This document shows positions 24,101 to 35,830 of a DNA stretch of 64,000 nt, piece after piece (position 1 is the first letter of the stretch; each line of letters opens with the position of its first letter). The stretch covers positions 5,789,501 through 5,853,500 of the forward strand of contig NC_091932.1 of NCBI RefSeq assembly GCF_041260155.1, read 5' to 3'. The notes beneath the pieces are model-generated. The model did no database searches and was not told the DNA's origin. It saw only the letters and a program-made list of their open reading frames with translations. A program made the translations under genes and the position numbers. The stretch is from Ptychodera flava. Taxonomy: Eukaryota; Hemichordata; Enteropneusta; Ptychoderidae.

Positions 24101-25040
24101 TTACCCACAAACTATCCCAAAAGTAATTAATGCATAGCAATGAGAGATAGGCTGTACCAACAGAAGAACGCAACTTGGACCATGACAGCAAGAATACCTG
24201 AATGCGTTAAAAATTCGACTATTTTTACAAAAGCGTTAACGTACAGCAGTATCTGTAACCGTCCAAGCGACATGTGATGAAATGCTTGAAGAGTATTTCG
24301 TAGCTAGATAAATGTAATATTCATAATTTGCTGCTATTTTTAGGTTGTTGCATCAAGAGAGAGAATAATGATATACAAGACTTTGATTACGTGATAGTAA
24401 CAGTATTATTAATTCATCTTATGATAAAATAATCGATTATTATCTCAACCGGAAGTAGAAACATATGTATAATCATCTTTCAGTCGTCACCATTATATAC
24501 TGCTAATACGTTCGTTCCATTGTACAATGATATTGTCAATGCAACATTCATTTTAGCGGAGTAAGTTAACAACAATCCTTTACTTTTTATGAGAACCTTT
24601 TTGCATAGGGCGCCCCCTCACGACCGTATTGTCAAACTCTGAAAATACACCATGACCCTTGACATTATTTAACACTTGTTGGTATTCTTTGGTATACTTC
24701 AGTATTCAAATTCAGACCTAAGTGTACCCTAAGTATCCAAGACAAGACAAATCATTTATGCTACATTTACTAGGTCACAATTGGACTGGCCCCCGGTCAC
24801 TTTTCTTTTCTCGGCAGCAGTTACAACGCATTCACGTACGATCTAGGCAGTATTCTACCACTAAGGCGACAGTCCTCCAACTTATCCTGTTCTGATATGT
24901 ATATGCCCACAGACTTGGAGCAGGTCTAGGTCACTACACTTGAACACCTTGAGTAGGTCTAACCGCTATACCTTACCCTCAACCAGTAGCATTGGTCGTT
25001 AGATAAATAGTCATTACTCCTGGTTCCTTCTTGTTCAGTT
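21150..25040. other. Spacer between copies B and C, no gene seen
   Basis: Very similar by eye to 37240-41900 upstream of copy D, apart from indels and two insertions there. With the similarity between 17118-21150 and 33314-37240 this shows that the 3' half of B plus the 5' flank of C was duplicated as a block with the 3' half of C plus the 5' flank of D. No exon is recognised. Confidence 0.6.
22231..22565. repeat. Insertion shared by C and D spacers
   Basis: About 330 bases (with short caccccactc direct repeats near 22450-22480) interrupt the sequence that is continuous at about 10760 in the B spacer. The D spacer has the same segment at about 38371-38705. It post-dates the split from the B spacer and pre-dates the C/D duplication. 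Confidence 0.5.
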
Positions 25041-25179
25041 CGGCTAATTAGCATATGAATACAGGCACAGCCAACGAACAGAGCAATATGATAAATCATA
25101 GCGAGCACGACTAACATTTGTAGGGGAAAGGAAAGTCCCCAATGCTAGTGTCAGAAAGAAACATCGTTCTTTGGACGGC
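25040..25179 (+). promoter_or_regulatory. 5' leader of copy C with two upstream ORFs
   Basis: Counterpart of the B and D leaders: pyrimidine tract plus AG (ccttcttgttcag), gctaattagcatatgaat, then ORFs at 25055-25114 (19 codons, ending NMINHSEHD) and 25142-25213 (23 codons, overlapping the main ATG at 25180). Confidence 0.5.
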
Positions 25180-26513
25180 ATGGATTTATATTTCTTCTTG
25201 TCTTCTGGATTAGTGATACTTTTAATTGATTTATCCACACGACAAAGCCACTCAGGTGAGTATAGACCCATCTTATAAGAAGTAATATACGGATATGTGA
25301 AGGCGTAAATATTCAATATGATCAACGGTACAAAATGGACTATTACCTGCAGTGTGAACGCTCCACATATTGTGCAATGGAGAGGTTCATAACTTTTAAA
25401 CACTACTATCACATAACATTGTTTTTTGTGACATTCTATACTTAGTTAACTTTGTTTTGCAAAAGATACATTTAAGAACAAGAATATCATAGTTTTTTTG
25501 CGCGTCAGCATCGTCTATGTTGAGTCAAGTTTTATCGACGAGAAAAACATAAAAAAGCTTCACTTATGAAACCGATTTTAGCTAAATACCATCAAAGGTG
25601 GCGATTTTGTCCCCGCATGAATGCACTTTAATGTGCAAGTAAGCATTGCGACTGTTGCAGATCACGGTCCTGGAGAGACCGCAGGCAGATGAAATGTTTC
25701 GCCCTGCAGCTTTCTAATCTGTTGTTTTTGTTAAGTATTCTGCATTTTCTTCACGGCCAGCTTGACCATATGTTGTGAGCTGGTTTCTAGAGAGGAACTA
25801 TGTTGTATTTTAATGTTTGCTATTTTGTCCAGTCGAAATTAGATTAGTTGATGGTAATACACCATTTGAAGGTAGAGTTGAAGTAAGACAAACTGGAAGC
25901 GCGACATGGATGTCGATGTGTGCGGATGACGAGAAAGGCTAGAACCTCACAGTCGCAAGAGCTGCTTGCAAACAACTGGGTATGTCGTTATCACAACAGA
26001 CTTAAACCTTACAGTAAGCAATAGTGCTTCACCTGTAATACTAAAGGAACAGAAGAGTGCGTTTTGATAAAGTAAATAAGTGAGACCGAAAATAATTCGG
26101 AAAAAGTTCCTTCCTGGCATAAGTACTAGTGAAGACGCGATTATAATATCACCTGAAAAGTGTAAAGATAAAATGGCCGCTAATACTGTGCGCGTACACG
26201 GAAACACTTTCAATGAATCACCGCTGTGGAATTCTAATCAATAATACAGCATTCGTTATTCGTCACGCGAAAGGAAATGTGCCGTCTTCAGCCGAAAAGG
26301 GGTGCCTAATTTCTGCGATCATCGCTGAAAGAGACGCCTTACTATAAGTAAAGCTGTGACTTCTTCAACAGAATTACAGTGATCGCTGAAGATCGGTCAT
26401 TCGTTTTTCATAACAAGTGATAGATCCGTAGCATTTCTAAATCCTTATGTTTGATGGGCATCGTAAAAGCGCCACACGCGCAGTAAATATTGTTAAACTG
26501 ACAAGCTATATTC

Positions 26514-26516
<3 letters not shown>

Positions 26517-26581
<65 letters not shown>
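26517..26581. repeat. (CT)n at the SRCR exon 2 acceptor, copy C
   Basis: Same placement as in copies B and D: the dinucleotide run ends in the acceptor CAG of the SRCR part 2 exon. Confidence 0.95.
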
Positions 26582-27137
26582 GCTTCAATACAGTAATGTG
26601 GCATAATGGAAACTTTGGTGATAGCGATCTGAATTATTCAGTGTGCAATGTAAGCTGTAACCCCATGGCGTCGAAGCTAGACGATTGTGACGTTGATTTT
26701 AGAGAAGGAACAGAGTGTACTAGCTGTGGATCGACCAATAGTGCAGCTGTCACGTGTTACTGTAAGTTGTTTGTTTGTTTTCGTTTTTTAATTTATTTTT
26801 ATTCACAAAGAAAAAAAAAACAGTACAGTAGACAATCAAGCAACAGTGAGACAAAGACAAGACTGGGAAAACAACATTATAAAGAGCGATGTGGTATCCA
26901 GAGTCAGCTTTTCATATTTGCTGAAAAAGGTCAAGAAATGGTGACCACTTTCCATTATGACTATCAAGCTGATCTTCTTTTTTAGCTATACATAATTCAA
27001 TATCATGAATTTTTCTAAATTTTGATCAGTAAACATATTGACGAATTACCAAAGAAACAAAAGTCACATTAAGATTATCTGCTTGATCACCAAGAATCAT
27101 ACAAAGCTTTGATAGAGTCGAACAGATATCTAATGAT

Positions 27138-27385
27138 AATATATATAATAATAATCTTTATTACCCTTATAATATTACAATTCAGTAATGAATGTACATC
27201 TGAGTTGTGCTGTGATAAAGGGTAAACGGAAACGGAAAATAGCAGATGCTAGTCTAGTCCATTCCCAAAGCCATTTGATGTTAAAGCAATAAAAAGAAGA
27301 AGAAAAAAGAAAACTAAGTATATCGAGGGTAGTGTACATGAAAGCAGTGGGATTGCAAAGTAACCTAATTGTAACAAAGTAACTA
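27138..27385 (-). mobile_element. Short LINE 3' fragment with target-site duplication
   Basis: An insertion of about 248 bases absent from the aligned intron of copy D (near 44041). It is flanked by agatatctaatgat (27124-27137) and agagatctaatgat (27386-27399), one mismatch apart; D has a single copy of this target. On the minus strand it ends in gggtaataaagattattat and an ATT/AT-rich tail, like the ttaataaagattt 3' end of the LINE at 4995-6145. It is a severely 5'-truncated relative. Confidence 0.7.
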
Positions 27386-28316
27386 AGAGATCTAATGATC
27401 GACCCATTGTATGAATAATATTTCGCCATAGGGCTTTCATATGGTTATAGTTGTAAAATAAAATGTTCTATTGTCGCTGGAAAATTATGACTAATTCCAC
27501 ACAAGTTCAGGATATTTTACAGAATTTGTGTACAAAATATTAATGAAGAAGTTTAAATTGAAACACTTTTGACTTGCTATCAATTGAGACAAAATCAGTC
27601 TGTACATCTTATCCCACTCTAAGCTTAGTAGACAAGAGATTTTTCTATATGCTCTTCAGATTTTGGTCTGGTTATAATCTTTTTTCAGCAACATATCTTT
27701 AAATTTTGATTTAGATAAAGATTCAAGTAAGAATTTTTCATCTTCAGTACAAACGGAAATTTGATTTGAAAACTGTTCTATTCTTCTGTACTTCAGAAAA
27801 TCAGGGATTAACTCAGCAACCCCATCCATTTCAACTTATTATACAAATTTAAACCTTTCCTTTCAAATTCTTCCCATGGGATCCTTTGTTTGACCCTTAA
27901 ACAGGTCCGAAACAAAATGAATTCGAACATCATTGGAGTTTTTATAAAAGATGGACTTACCGCCTAAAAAACATAACTACTATTCCAAATTAACTAGTCT
28001 TCATCCCCAGTTATCTGATTGACCTCTTACCATGCATCCAAAAACTCACCAATAAAGTGTGTGTGACTGGCAGTGATTTCTTACGTGTTACTTAAAGTTC
28101 GCAATACAACATCTCTCTAAAATAATAAAATTACTCCTGAGGATCAGTAACTGTATGAATACTTTCAGTTTCACGCTCTTTGTCTCATTGACAACATGCA
28201 TGCCGTGTAACGAGTGTATATTCTGTTCTTGATGATCAATCTAATGACGAAAAGGCTACTCGAATGTTTCCCTTTCATCACTTGCCCCTACGTTATCGCA
28301 ATGTCTATACATTTCG

Positions 28317-30812
28317 TTATCACATACATAGACCCAGTTATCCCTATAGTATGACGTCACACTATAGGTATATGACTACGATGAATCCATATTCCACATG
28401 TGGTGGATATGGGACCCGGACTACTTTCAACAAACGTAAACAAACACAATCAGCTGTTCAGGACACGATGAACACCGCTTTGAATTTCTCGAGAAGCAAA
28501 AGTGGGAGGGTAATGAAGTTTAGGGAAATACGGGGTATTAAAATACATGTGTAAAATATAAAATACGGCTTATTCTAGAATTTTCATTAATTTATGTGCG
28601 GGCGGGAAAAATTGTAGTCTGCTGTCACTTTTTGACGATCGAGTGGACAACACAAAATGTCAGCAACGGAGCAGCGTCACGTAAATGTCCGTGGTGAAGA
28701 AATTGACCAATTCATCGCAAATCAACGCTGAAAAAAACACAGTAAAAGCCACCAACACATCAGTCAAGCAGTTCATAAGCTTTTTGCAGGCCACCGAGTG
28801 CAGTCAAGTAGAATTTTATTTGTTGCCACCAGAAATTTTGGATCAACACCTTGCCAAGTTTTCCATCGGAGCCCGACAGAGTGATGGCAGTGAGTACGAA
28901 CCCGATACTTTAACCAGCTACCAACGAGGCATCGATCGTTACCTTTCAGAGAAAGGCTACCGATATTCCATCTGTAGGGATACAGTTTTTAAGATGTCTC
29001 AAGATGCACTCAGAGCGAAGCGTTGCGATCTTAAGTCGAAGGGCAAAGGAAATAAATCTCGAGCCGCCGAGCCACTGACAGACGATGACATTAAACTTAT
29101 GCGAGAAAAGAAAATACTCGGTAACTACAATCCAGAATCGGTCTTGTACACAGTGTTGTGGAATAACACCAAGCTCTTTGGTTTTCGAGCCTGTGACGAA
29201 AACAGAAAATTGTGTTGGGTGACATACTTCTGAAAACAACAACAGCGGGTCGCGAGTATCTTGAGTTTTCCGAACGTGACAACAAAACCAGGAGCGGTCA
29301 ATATGGTAACGTTCGTCCGTACGCCACCGAAAATGTTCGCTGTTGAAGACAAGAGTATCTGTCCCGTTGAAACCTACAAAATATATAAAGACCATCGCCC
29401 AGATGACATGTGCGAATTACATTCTCCGTTCTACCTGGCCATAAATTATAAGCCAACCACCCAGATATGGTACAAACGACAACCGATGGGCAAAAACAAA
29501 CTGGAGAGTATTGTGAAAACCATCACAGAACGAGCCGGAATAAAGGGGCGCAAAACGAATCACAGTGCACGAAAGACAGCAATCCAGAAACTCAGTGAGC
29601 ATGGTATTCCTCCGACCCAAATAATGCAACTTTCTGGTCACAGAAATGTCCAGTCTATCAATTCGTACGCCGTAAACTCTTTAAATCAACAGGAAGTAAT
29701 GTCAGATATTTTGACCGGCGCCGAAAACCCCAGAAATCAACTGATGCCAATGCCGCAACGATCGTCTCCTGCTGCTGTCGAGCCTCTGTCGATGTCCACC
29801 AACAACATGATACGGAGCGTCGACGATGACCCAAGACAGAGTACCGTGACAGCTGCAGCAGCAGGGATGTTTCTGGAGCAACCTTGACAAGTTGCAAGTT
29901 TAACATCACCATCAACGTTGCCGGAGCATCTGGTAGCAGTCAACGAGTCGAGCCAAGGAAGCGAAGAGCGTTCGTCATTTCAGACAGCAGCGACGATACT
30001 TCTCCTGACTACAGACGCATCAGAAGAAACGCTGTGTTGTTCTCTCAAAGCGACGACAGCTCGCAGGATTTTCAGTGAACTTGAATGTTCAATTAATTGC
30101 ATTTTGTATTTATTGTATTGCATGATAGTATGCATAAATTTCCCAAATTACCTTGTCATAGAAGTGCTTTGAGGTTCCGGACATTCGTAGTACTGAGTTT
30201 TTAATTCGAGCCGCACACCGTTGTAATTACATTTAAACGAGTTAGTTTTTTTTCGTAAAATATAAAATATACAATTGATAATTTCGTCAAACAAAGTTTT
30301 CAAAAGTTCATACAAAGTTTGGAAAGCAGTGTTCTTTGAATGGTGTTCAAACAATGACGACATTTTTTGAAATATGCTCGCGATTGATATCTGTTCTCGG
30401 TAACAACGTGACAGAGTAATGGTGCCGTCCCGCTTCACTCGCACGTCATTGTTATTGTTATTTTGATCGATGAATTTTCACTGACATTGATGTTATGGAA
30501 TAAATCAAATAAATACCTTGTGTTAAACGATACCTGGTCTTTCGTTGTTCCGCTTGATTCGCACAGAATACCCCCAACAAGAGTTGTTATTATCCATAAG
30601 AGCAGCCTCAGTGTGCTCCAAGAACTTATGAACTATGGCGTGGCCATGAACAGCTGAGAGCGGTCAAGTCAGCTGTGACCCAACCATGACCGCATAAAAT
30701 GAGCGGAGGAATTTTTTTTCAAATAGTCCCTATCTTTTTTCCTCGGCATTTAGTGTGGGATATCATATCTGAAAGGTTTATTCAAGGAAAACTGGGTCTA
30801 TGTATGTGATAA
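28317..30812 (+). mobile_element. Crypton-type tyrosine-recombinase element with terminal inverted repeats
   Basis: The insertion interrupts the SRCR-to-WSC intron of copy C; the aligned site in copy D is empty (near 45050). The ends are perfect 23-bp inverted repeats, ttatcacatacatagaccca... at 28317-28339 and its inverse at 30790-30812, and weaker similarity continues a few bases inwards. The element encodes one tyrosine recombinase of the DUF3504/KIAA1958-like Crypton group (28685-30078). No target-site duplication is obvious. A foldback repeat abuts its right end, so 28316-30987 together is the segment absent from D. Confidence 0.8.
28685..30078 (+). pseudogene. Crypton tyrosine recombinase, frameshifted
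   Basis: The protein would be a DNA-cutting and -joining tyrosine recombinase acting on the element ends. The N-terminal DNA-binding half (YEPDTLTSYQRGIDRYLSEK, GKGNKSRAAEPLTDDDI) leads to the catalytic half: first Arg in FGFRACDE, the HxxR box as HSARKTA, the second His in SGHRN, and the nucleophile Tyr in INSYA. The frame is lost near 29218 (after KLCW; GDILLKTTTAGREYLEF continues in another frame) and returns to the original frame near 29320, so the two indels compensate. A third shift near 29884 separates the C-terminal CKFNITINVAG segment and a Ser/Asp-rich end. The active-site residues are all intact, so the decay is recent. Confidence 0.85.
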
Positions 30813-30813
30813 A

Positions 30814-30987
30814 TATATAATCCCCCCGTATTCCTCACTCGTGTGTCTGCGTCGCGGACTCGTGATTCCCCGTGTAGCGGCCGTATCCCCCCCTCGCCTT
30901 CGGCTCGGAGGGATACGGCCGCTACACGGGGAATCACTCGTCCGCGACGCAGCCACACTTGTTCGGAATACGGGGGGATTATATATA
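30814..30987. repeat. Foldback element (~78-bp arms)
   Basis: The left arm begins tataatccccccgtattcc and the right arm is its inverse ending ggaatacggggggattata. Arms of about 78 bp match at roughly 70 positions, around a short loop ctcgccttcggctc at about 30894-30907. It is GC-rich against its surroundings, abuts the right end of the Crypton, and ends where similarity to the copy D intron resumes (30988). Confidence 0.8.
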
Positions 30988-33975
30988 AGTATACGTAATT
31001 TCTGGTTCTGCGACATGTATCTCAGCATTTTTGTCGGATAACACTACAGTTCCAAAATCTGGAACCTTAAAGACATGTCAAAAATGCAATGATAATTATA
31101 ATACATCATAACCTAAAGAAAGTAACGATTGCAGCAAGAAATCTGCTCCTTTATTTGGCCGATGACCATCTACTTTATGGCAAAACTTCCGGACATTGTA
31201 GTCGAGAGTAGTTTATACAATGTTACAACGAACACGATTGGAACTAATTTGGGATAATTGGATTTTCATATTTTTCAAATTTCGCAAAAGTGTTAGGTCC
31301 GTATAGCTGAATGTTGCGATATTACAAAATACTCATAAAAACAAGTGTGTAACTTAAAAGAAAAGTAGATGAGGTTACATTTCAATATTGAATCGACATT
31401 ACTTTACCATCCAATTATCCCAAATTAGTTCCAATTGTGTTAACGAAAAAAAATTGCAAACCACGATCGTCGAGTGGTCATATCTTACTCAGAATTAATC
31501 ACATCTATGTCCTGATACAAATTTAAATCAGCTTTGTCATCTTTCCATCATAGTCCCTGACTTTCTAGGTCGATATAAAGAGGATAATATCAGGATATTT
31601 CCAATACATATGGCATTGCAAATACCAAAGTATGATGTCACGATACAAGGATGCATCAAAGAGTGTCGAAATCGAGGAAAAAGTATCGCAGTTCTCCAAA
31701 GTGCCGATGAGTGTTACTGTGGTGATGACTCTGTTGATTATTGGCGTTATGGAGAGGCTATTCCAGGATTACCAATACTGCCTAACACATCTGCTGTGAA
31801 ATACAACACACTGCAGTGTTCTGGTGATAATGACACGACAGCTTTCATGCAGGGATGTGGAGGAGATTGGCAGTTAGATGTCTACAACAGTAAGTACACA
31901 AAACAGTACAAGGAATCTCATTATGGATTTTCGTTGACAACTCGACTGTACATTTTACGCATTTCAATCTTCAAAAACATGAAAGAAAATTAATCATGTC
32001 ACTAAACTGCCAATGCACTGCAGAATGTCGCTTGGACTTAAGAAACGGTATATCAACTTTATCACCGACCACTATGTCATAGTTCGGGGCAATTTTCTGA
32101 GATTATCACAACGCAGGGTTAAATTTACACTGCTTCCGTTAAAATAATCCTCAAATCTTTGCATTCACACTAAATCATTCAAGTATATGACATTAGTACA
32201 TTTTTCATAATGTGCCAAAATTTAGCGAAAATAATGCATATAGGCATCTTCCGATGGTGCGCTATAGACAAGCCTTTAATTGGCAACGGTCCCTGATTTT
32301 GTATCATTCCTTCACAGCGTCTTTTGGTGCCTGTGGCGGTGACTACACTGATTCCAGTGGATACATATATTCTCCAAATTTCCCCGGTAACTATACCAAC
32401 GAACAATCGTGTACTTGGACAATAACAGTGGATCCTGGACACATAGTAAAGCTAGCCACTCTTAAGCTGAGATTACAAGACAATGACATGGTGATTGTGA
32501 AGGATGGGATCGAAGACCATAGCTCTACTATCAGTACTTTTACTGGTTATTCACTACCACAGCCATTATACAGTTCATCAAATACTCTTCGTGTTGAGAT
32601 GGTCACCGATGACGCAGGGAATGATCTTGGATTTGCTCTGCAATACGAAGGTAAGGATACGATATATTTCAAAAATCAAATAATTTCAAATAGTGGTGGC
32701 ACTCGGGTAAATTGCATACTTATTTGACTGAATTTATTTTCCTTTTTTGTTGTTCGACTTAATATGCATCTATAAACATATGAAAATCTCTTGTGTACAC
32801 ACTCTAATTAAGTTTTACAAATCTATGAGGATTACCCGCTTTCTAGTACCAATTATATTTTAGAAACAGACGTTAAAAATTGCAACCATTCTACCAACAG
32901 CCGATGAGATTACTGTGAGTACACCTGTACAACAGTCAACGCAAATGACTTCAGCCACTACTAAAGGACCAACTGTGACAATGACTCCTGGTCGACAATC
33001 GACTTCAGCTGTCAGCGTAACTGTTTTGACGACCAATGAAATGACATCGCTCACAGCACAGATCCTTCGACTAGAATGTTGACAAGTGAGAAAACGATGG
33101 GCGAAACGACGACGAAGATGGTCACGATTCCAACAACAAGCACATTACTGATATCGACGGAGACTGACAGAAAATCTTCGGCGACAGGATGCGGTACATC
33201 GCCGACACATCATGAGTCGACTGGGAAAGATAAGACCACGCGTTACCTGGTCGCTACCAATGGATACACAAGTGTGCTGACAGAAAACAACACACAACGG
33301 AAACAACAAGATTGTAAGTGTGGCTATTAAATATTTGATTTCTATAGTCAGTTTAGAATGATAAAAGTGAATTAAGGACAGAAATCGAAAATGTAACAAT
33401 TTATGTCTAAAAGTATCTTCAAAATTTTAATATTTGTTTCTTGTTCTTTTCCAATATTTGTATACATTATTGTGACTGTCGTCGCTACGATAATTCTTCT
33501 CGCCATTGTATTGGTTGTGTTGCGCAGTCGAAGATTACAAAGGTGATGAATCAGCATTTTTTGCGCTTACATTCACTGTCTTCAACAGTTGCACACATTT
33601 ACGAGAATGGCAGTCTTAGAAAAGCACTGAGTTTGGATATGAAATGGTCATAAAAAAGAAACTTCGAAAAGATGAATAGATTTTTTTAATGAAGTGAGTT
33701 AATTTATGATAATTACTCAAAAGTTTGACGTGATAAGTATATGTCTGCAAAAGTGTGATATTATTGTGATGTTGATAAAAATCACTCAAGAGGCATTTGT
33801 GTTATCGGATGTCTTCTTGTGATCAGATGTTAAGCCTTTCATACGGTGGTCATTTCGGGGCGTTTATGGAGTTTTATTACAAGCGCACTAAGGTGAATCT
33901 TCTGCTATTACCACTAATATTATGCAGGAAAATGGTTTAACATGGATTGTCGACTCATGATCATAATATTCATAC

Positions 33976-34055
33976 GCCTGTTTCACGATGAAAGAAGGGG
34001 AATGCACAAAATATACACGTAGTTCATGCATGACGAACAAGATTGTAATTACGTA
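33976..34055 (+). pseudogene. Decayed D-type tail exon in copy C
   Basis: Nearly identical to the remnant at 17781 in copy B and homologous to the start of the D tail exon. The acceptor region reads gtttcacg instead of gtttcagg, so a single base change destroys the AG. Confidence 0.55.
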
Positions 34056-34137
34056 TAGGTATAGCGAATCCAGTAAAACAGCATTTGACTTATTTAAACT
34101 GTGCCGGTTTTGAAGCCTGATTCTGTTCGTTTAACTC

Positions 34138-34315
34138 AGACGGGGTGTTTCAACCAGCATCGATTCTGAGGTGTTATTGATCAAGCAACACAGCTATCAG
34201 TATTTCTACAATCTTCACAACAATCCCAAACCCTAGCTTTGATGTTTTTGTTGCCATTGTAGTCATTACCTGGTCTTTGGTAGCTCTCCTCCATTTCGAA
34301 TACTATGTATGAATA
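34138..34315 (-). pseudogene. Antisense PAN/apple domain remnant 1 (copy C intron)
   Basis: Copy of the remnant at 17940-18115. The minus strand reads ESYQRPGNDYN, then DCCEDCRNTDSCVA, stop, SITPQNRCWLK; it carries the same Trp-to-stop change as the B copy, so that lesion pre-dates the block duplication. Confidence 0.6.
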
Positions 34316-35664
34316 ATTTCCAATGACAGTAAATATAGTGTAGAATTCACTCAAATCAACAGTATTGAATAAAAAATTTCTAAAACATTGCACTATTTAA
34401 TCAACTCATGACATGCATTTTTACGAATATCCTAACAAATATAGTACGTACAGTGTTCATCGAAATTGCGTCAATGTGAGGTCAACATAATTTATTATGA
34501 TTTCATAAGGGCTTCATGGATTTAGTTTTAACAGCAACTAGAAGCCGCCTCTTACCGCGAGATAAGCTGCCAATTATCTTAATAGAAACCAACAAAATAT
34601 GAATATGAAACAAACAAAAGAACACATTTGACATAACGTTGCACTAATATCACTTCACTGAAAACAGCGGAAATTTTTAAAAGTGTGCAAAATTCTGAAA
34701 ACAGTCCGTATTGCTAATATGCAAATCAAAAAACGCTCAACGCATAAATAAATCGCCATAACTTTAATGCCGTTCTGTGGTACAGGAATTAATATATTTA
34801 GCACGGCAGACAAATGAAGTATACGAAGATGAGAATAGTGTATGTTCAAATGTAATATACTGAAATATATTGAGACATGTATCGGTCGTATATATGTACA
34901 GACACGTATATATTGAAATATGTGTCCATGTGATTGTGCCAGCACGGATATAAACGCGTGCGAGCTCCCAGCTGGAGCAAAATTTATATTTTGATATTCC
35001 ATGGCAGAATTTAAATGTACTGTTATGGTGTAAAAACAATAAACCACCTAAAGAACGGGTATACCAATCGGCTTTGACCAGTTCACTGCATATGTATACT
35101 CGCTTGCGCAAATATGTCGTGAACTGGTCAAAATCTCGTGGGATACTGTCGCTGGCTGTGGTTTATTGCTCAATTAGTCTCCCGTAAAAACATCATGAAA
35201 TATCGTGACATATACGTTTCTATCAAATACCAAACAGTTCGTGTTTCAGTTGACTTTATTACCTCCAGTTTCTTTTTTGTATTGCCTATTTGCGGATGAA
35301 TTTCTTACTGTAAATTTAAGGGGGTTTATTCTGTGGTCTAAAAAGTGTCCATAATTATATCGATCGTATTGAAAGAAACATTAAAATATTTCTCAGCACT
35401 CCAGTATACGAAAAACTTTTTTACTAGATAAGCAAATCAAACCTATGTGTGTTTCCTATAATTGACGGATACCGTATTAAAAGCAGCCGACCAAACTGTT
35501 TTGCTTTCGCAATTTTAAAACCCTGAAATTACTATTCAAGCGTTCGCTGATTTTTCATTAAGTTACTAAAGAACAAACAAAAAATTGTCTTCCACCTTAT
35601 AGAAGTTTACGTGTGATTGTGACAGTTTTGTAGCCAGTCCCTGCCTGCTTTTCGGCAACGATGT

Positions 35665-35830
35665 GTTTCAACCATCATCGATACTGTGGTGTTATGATCC
35701 AAGCAACGCATTCTGAAGTAGTTCTGCAATTTTCACAACTCCCCTGAGCGTTCTCATTAAATTTGATGTTTTTGGTTCCATTGTTGATGTCGTTACCTGG
35801 CTTTCAGAAGTCATCTTCTATCTCACAGCC
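35665..35830 (-). pseudogene. Antisense PAN/apple domain remnant 2 (copy C intron)
   Basis: Counterpart of 19490-19640 on the minus strand: KPGNDINNGTKNIKFNENA, then CENCRTTSECVAWIITPQ. Here the CVAW core is intact, which strengthens the PAN/apple assignment. The stop after EIEDDF is shared with copy B. Confidence 0.6.
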
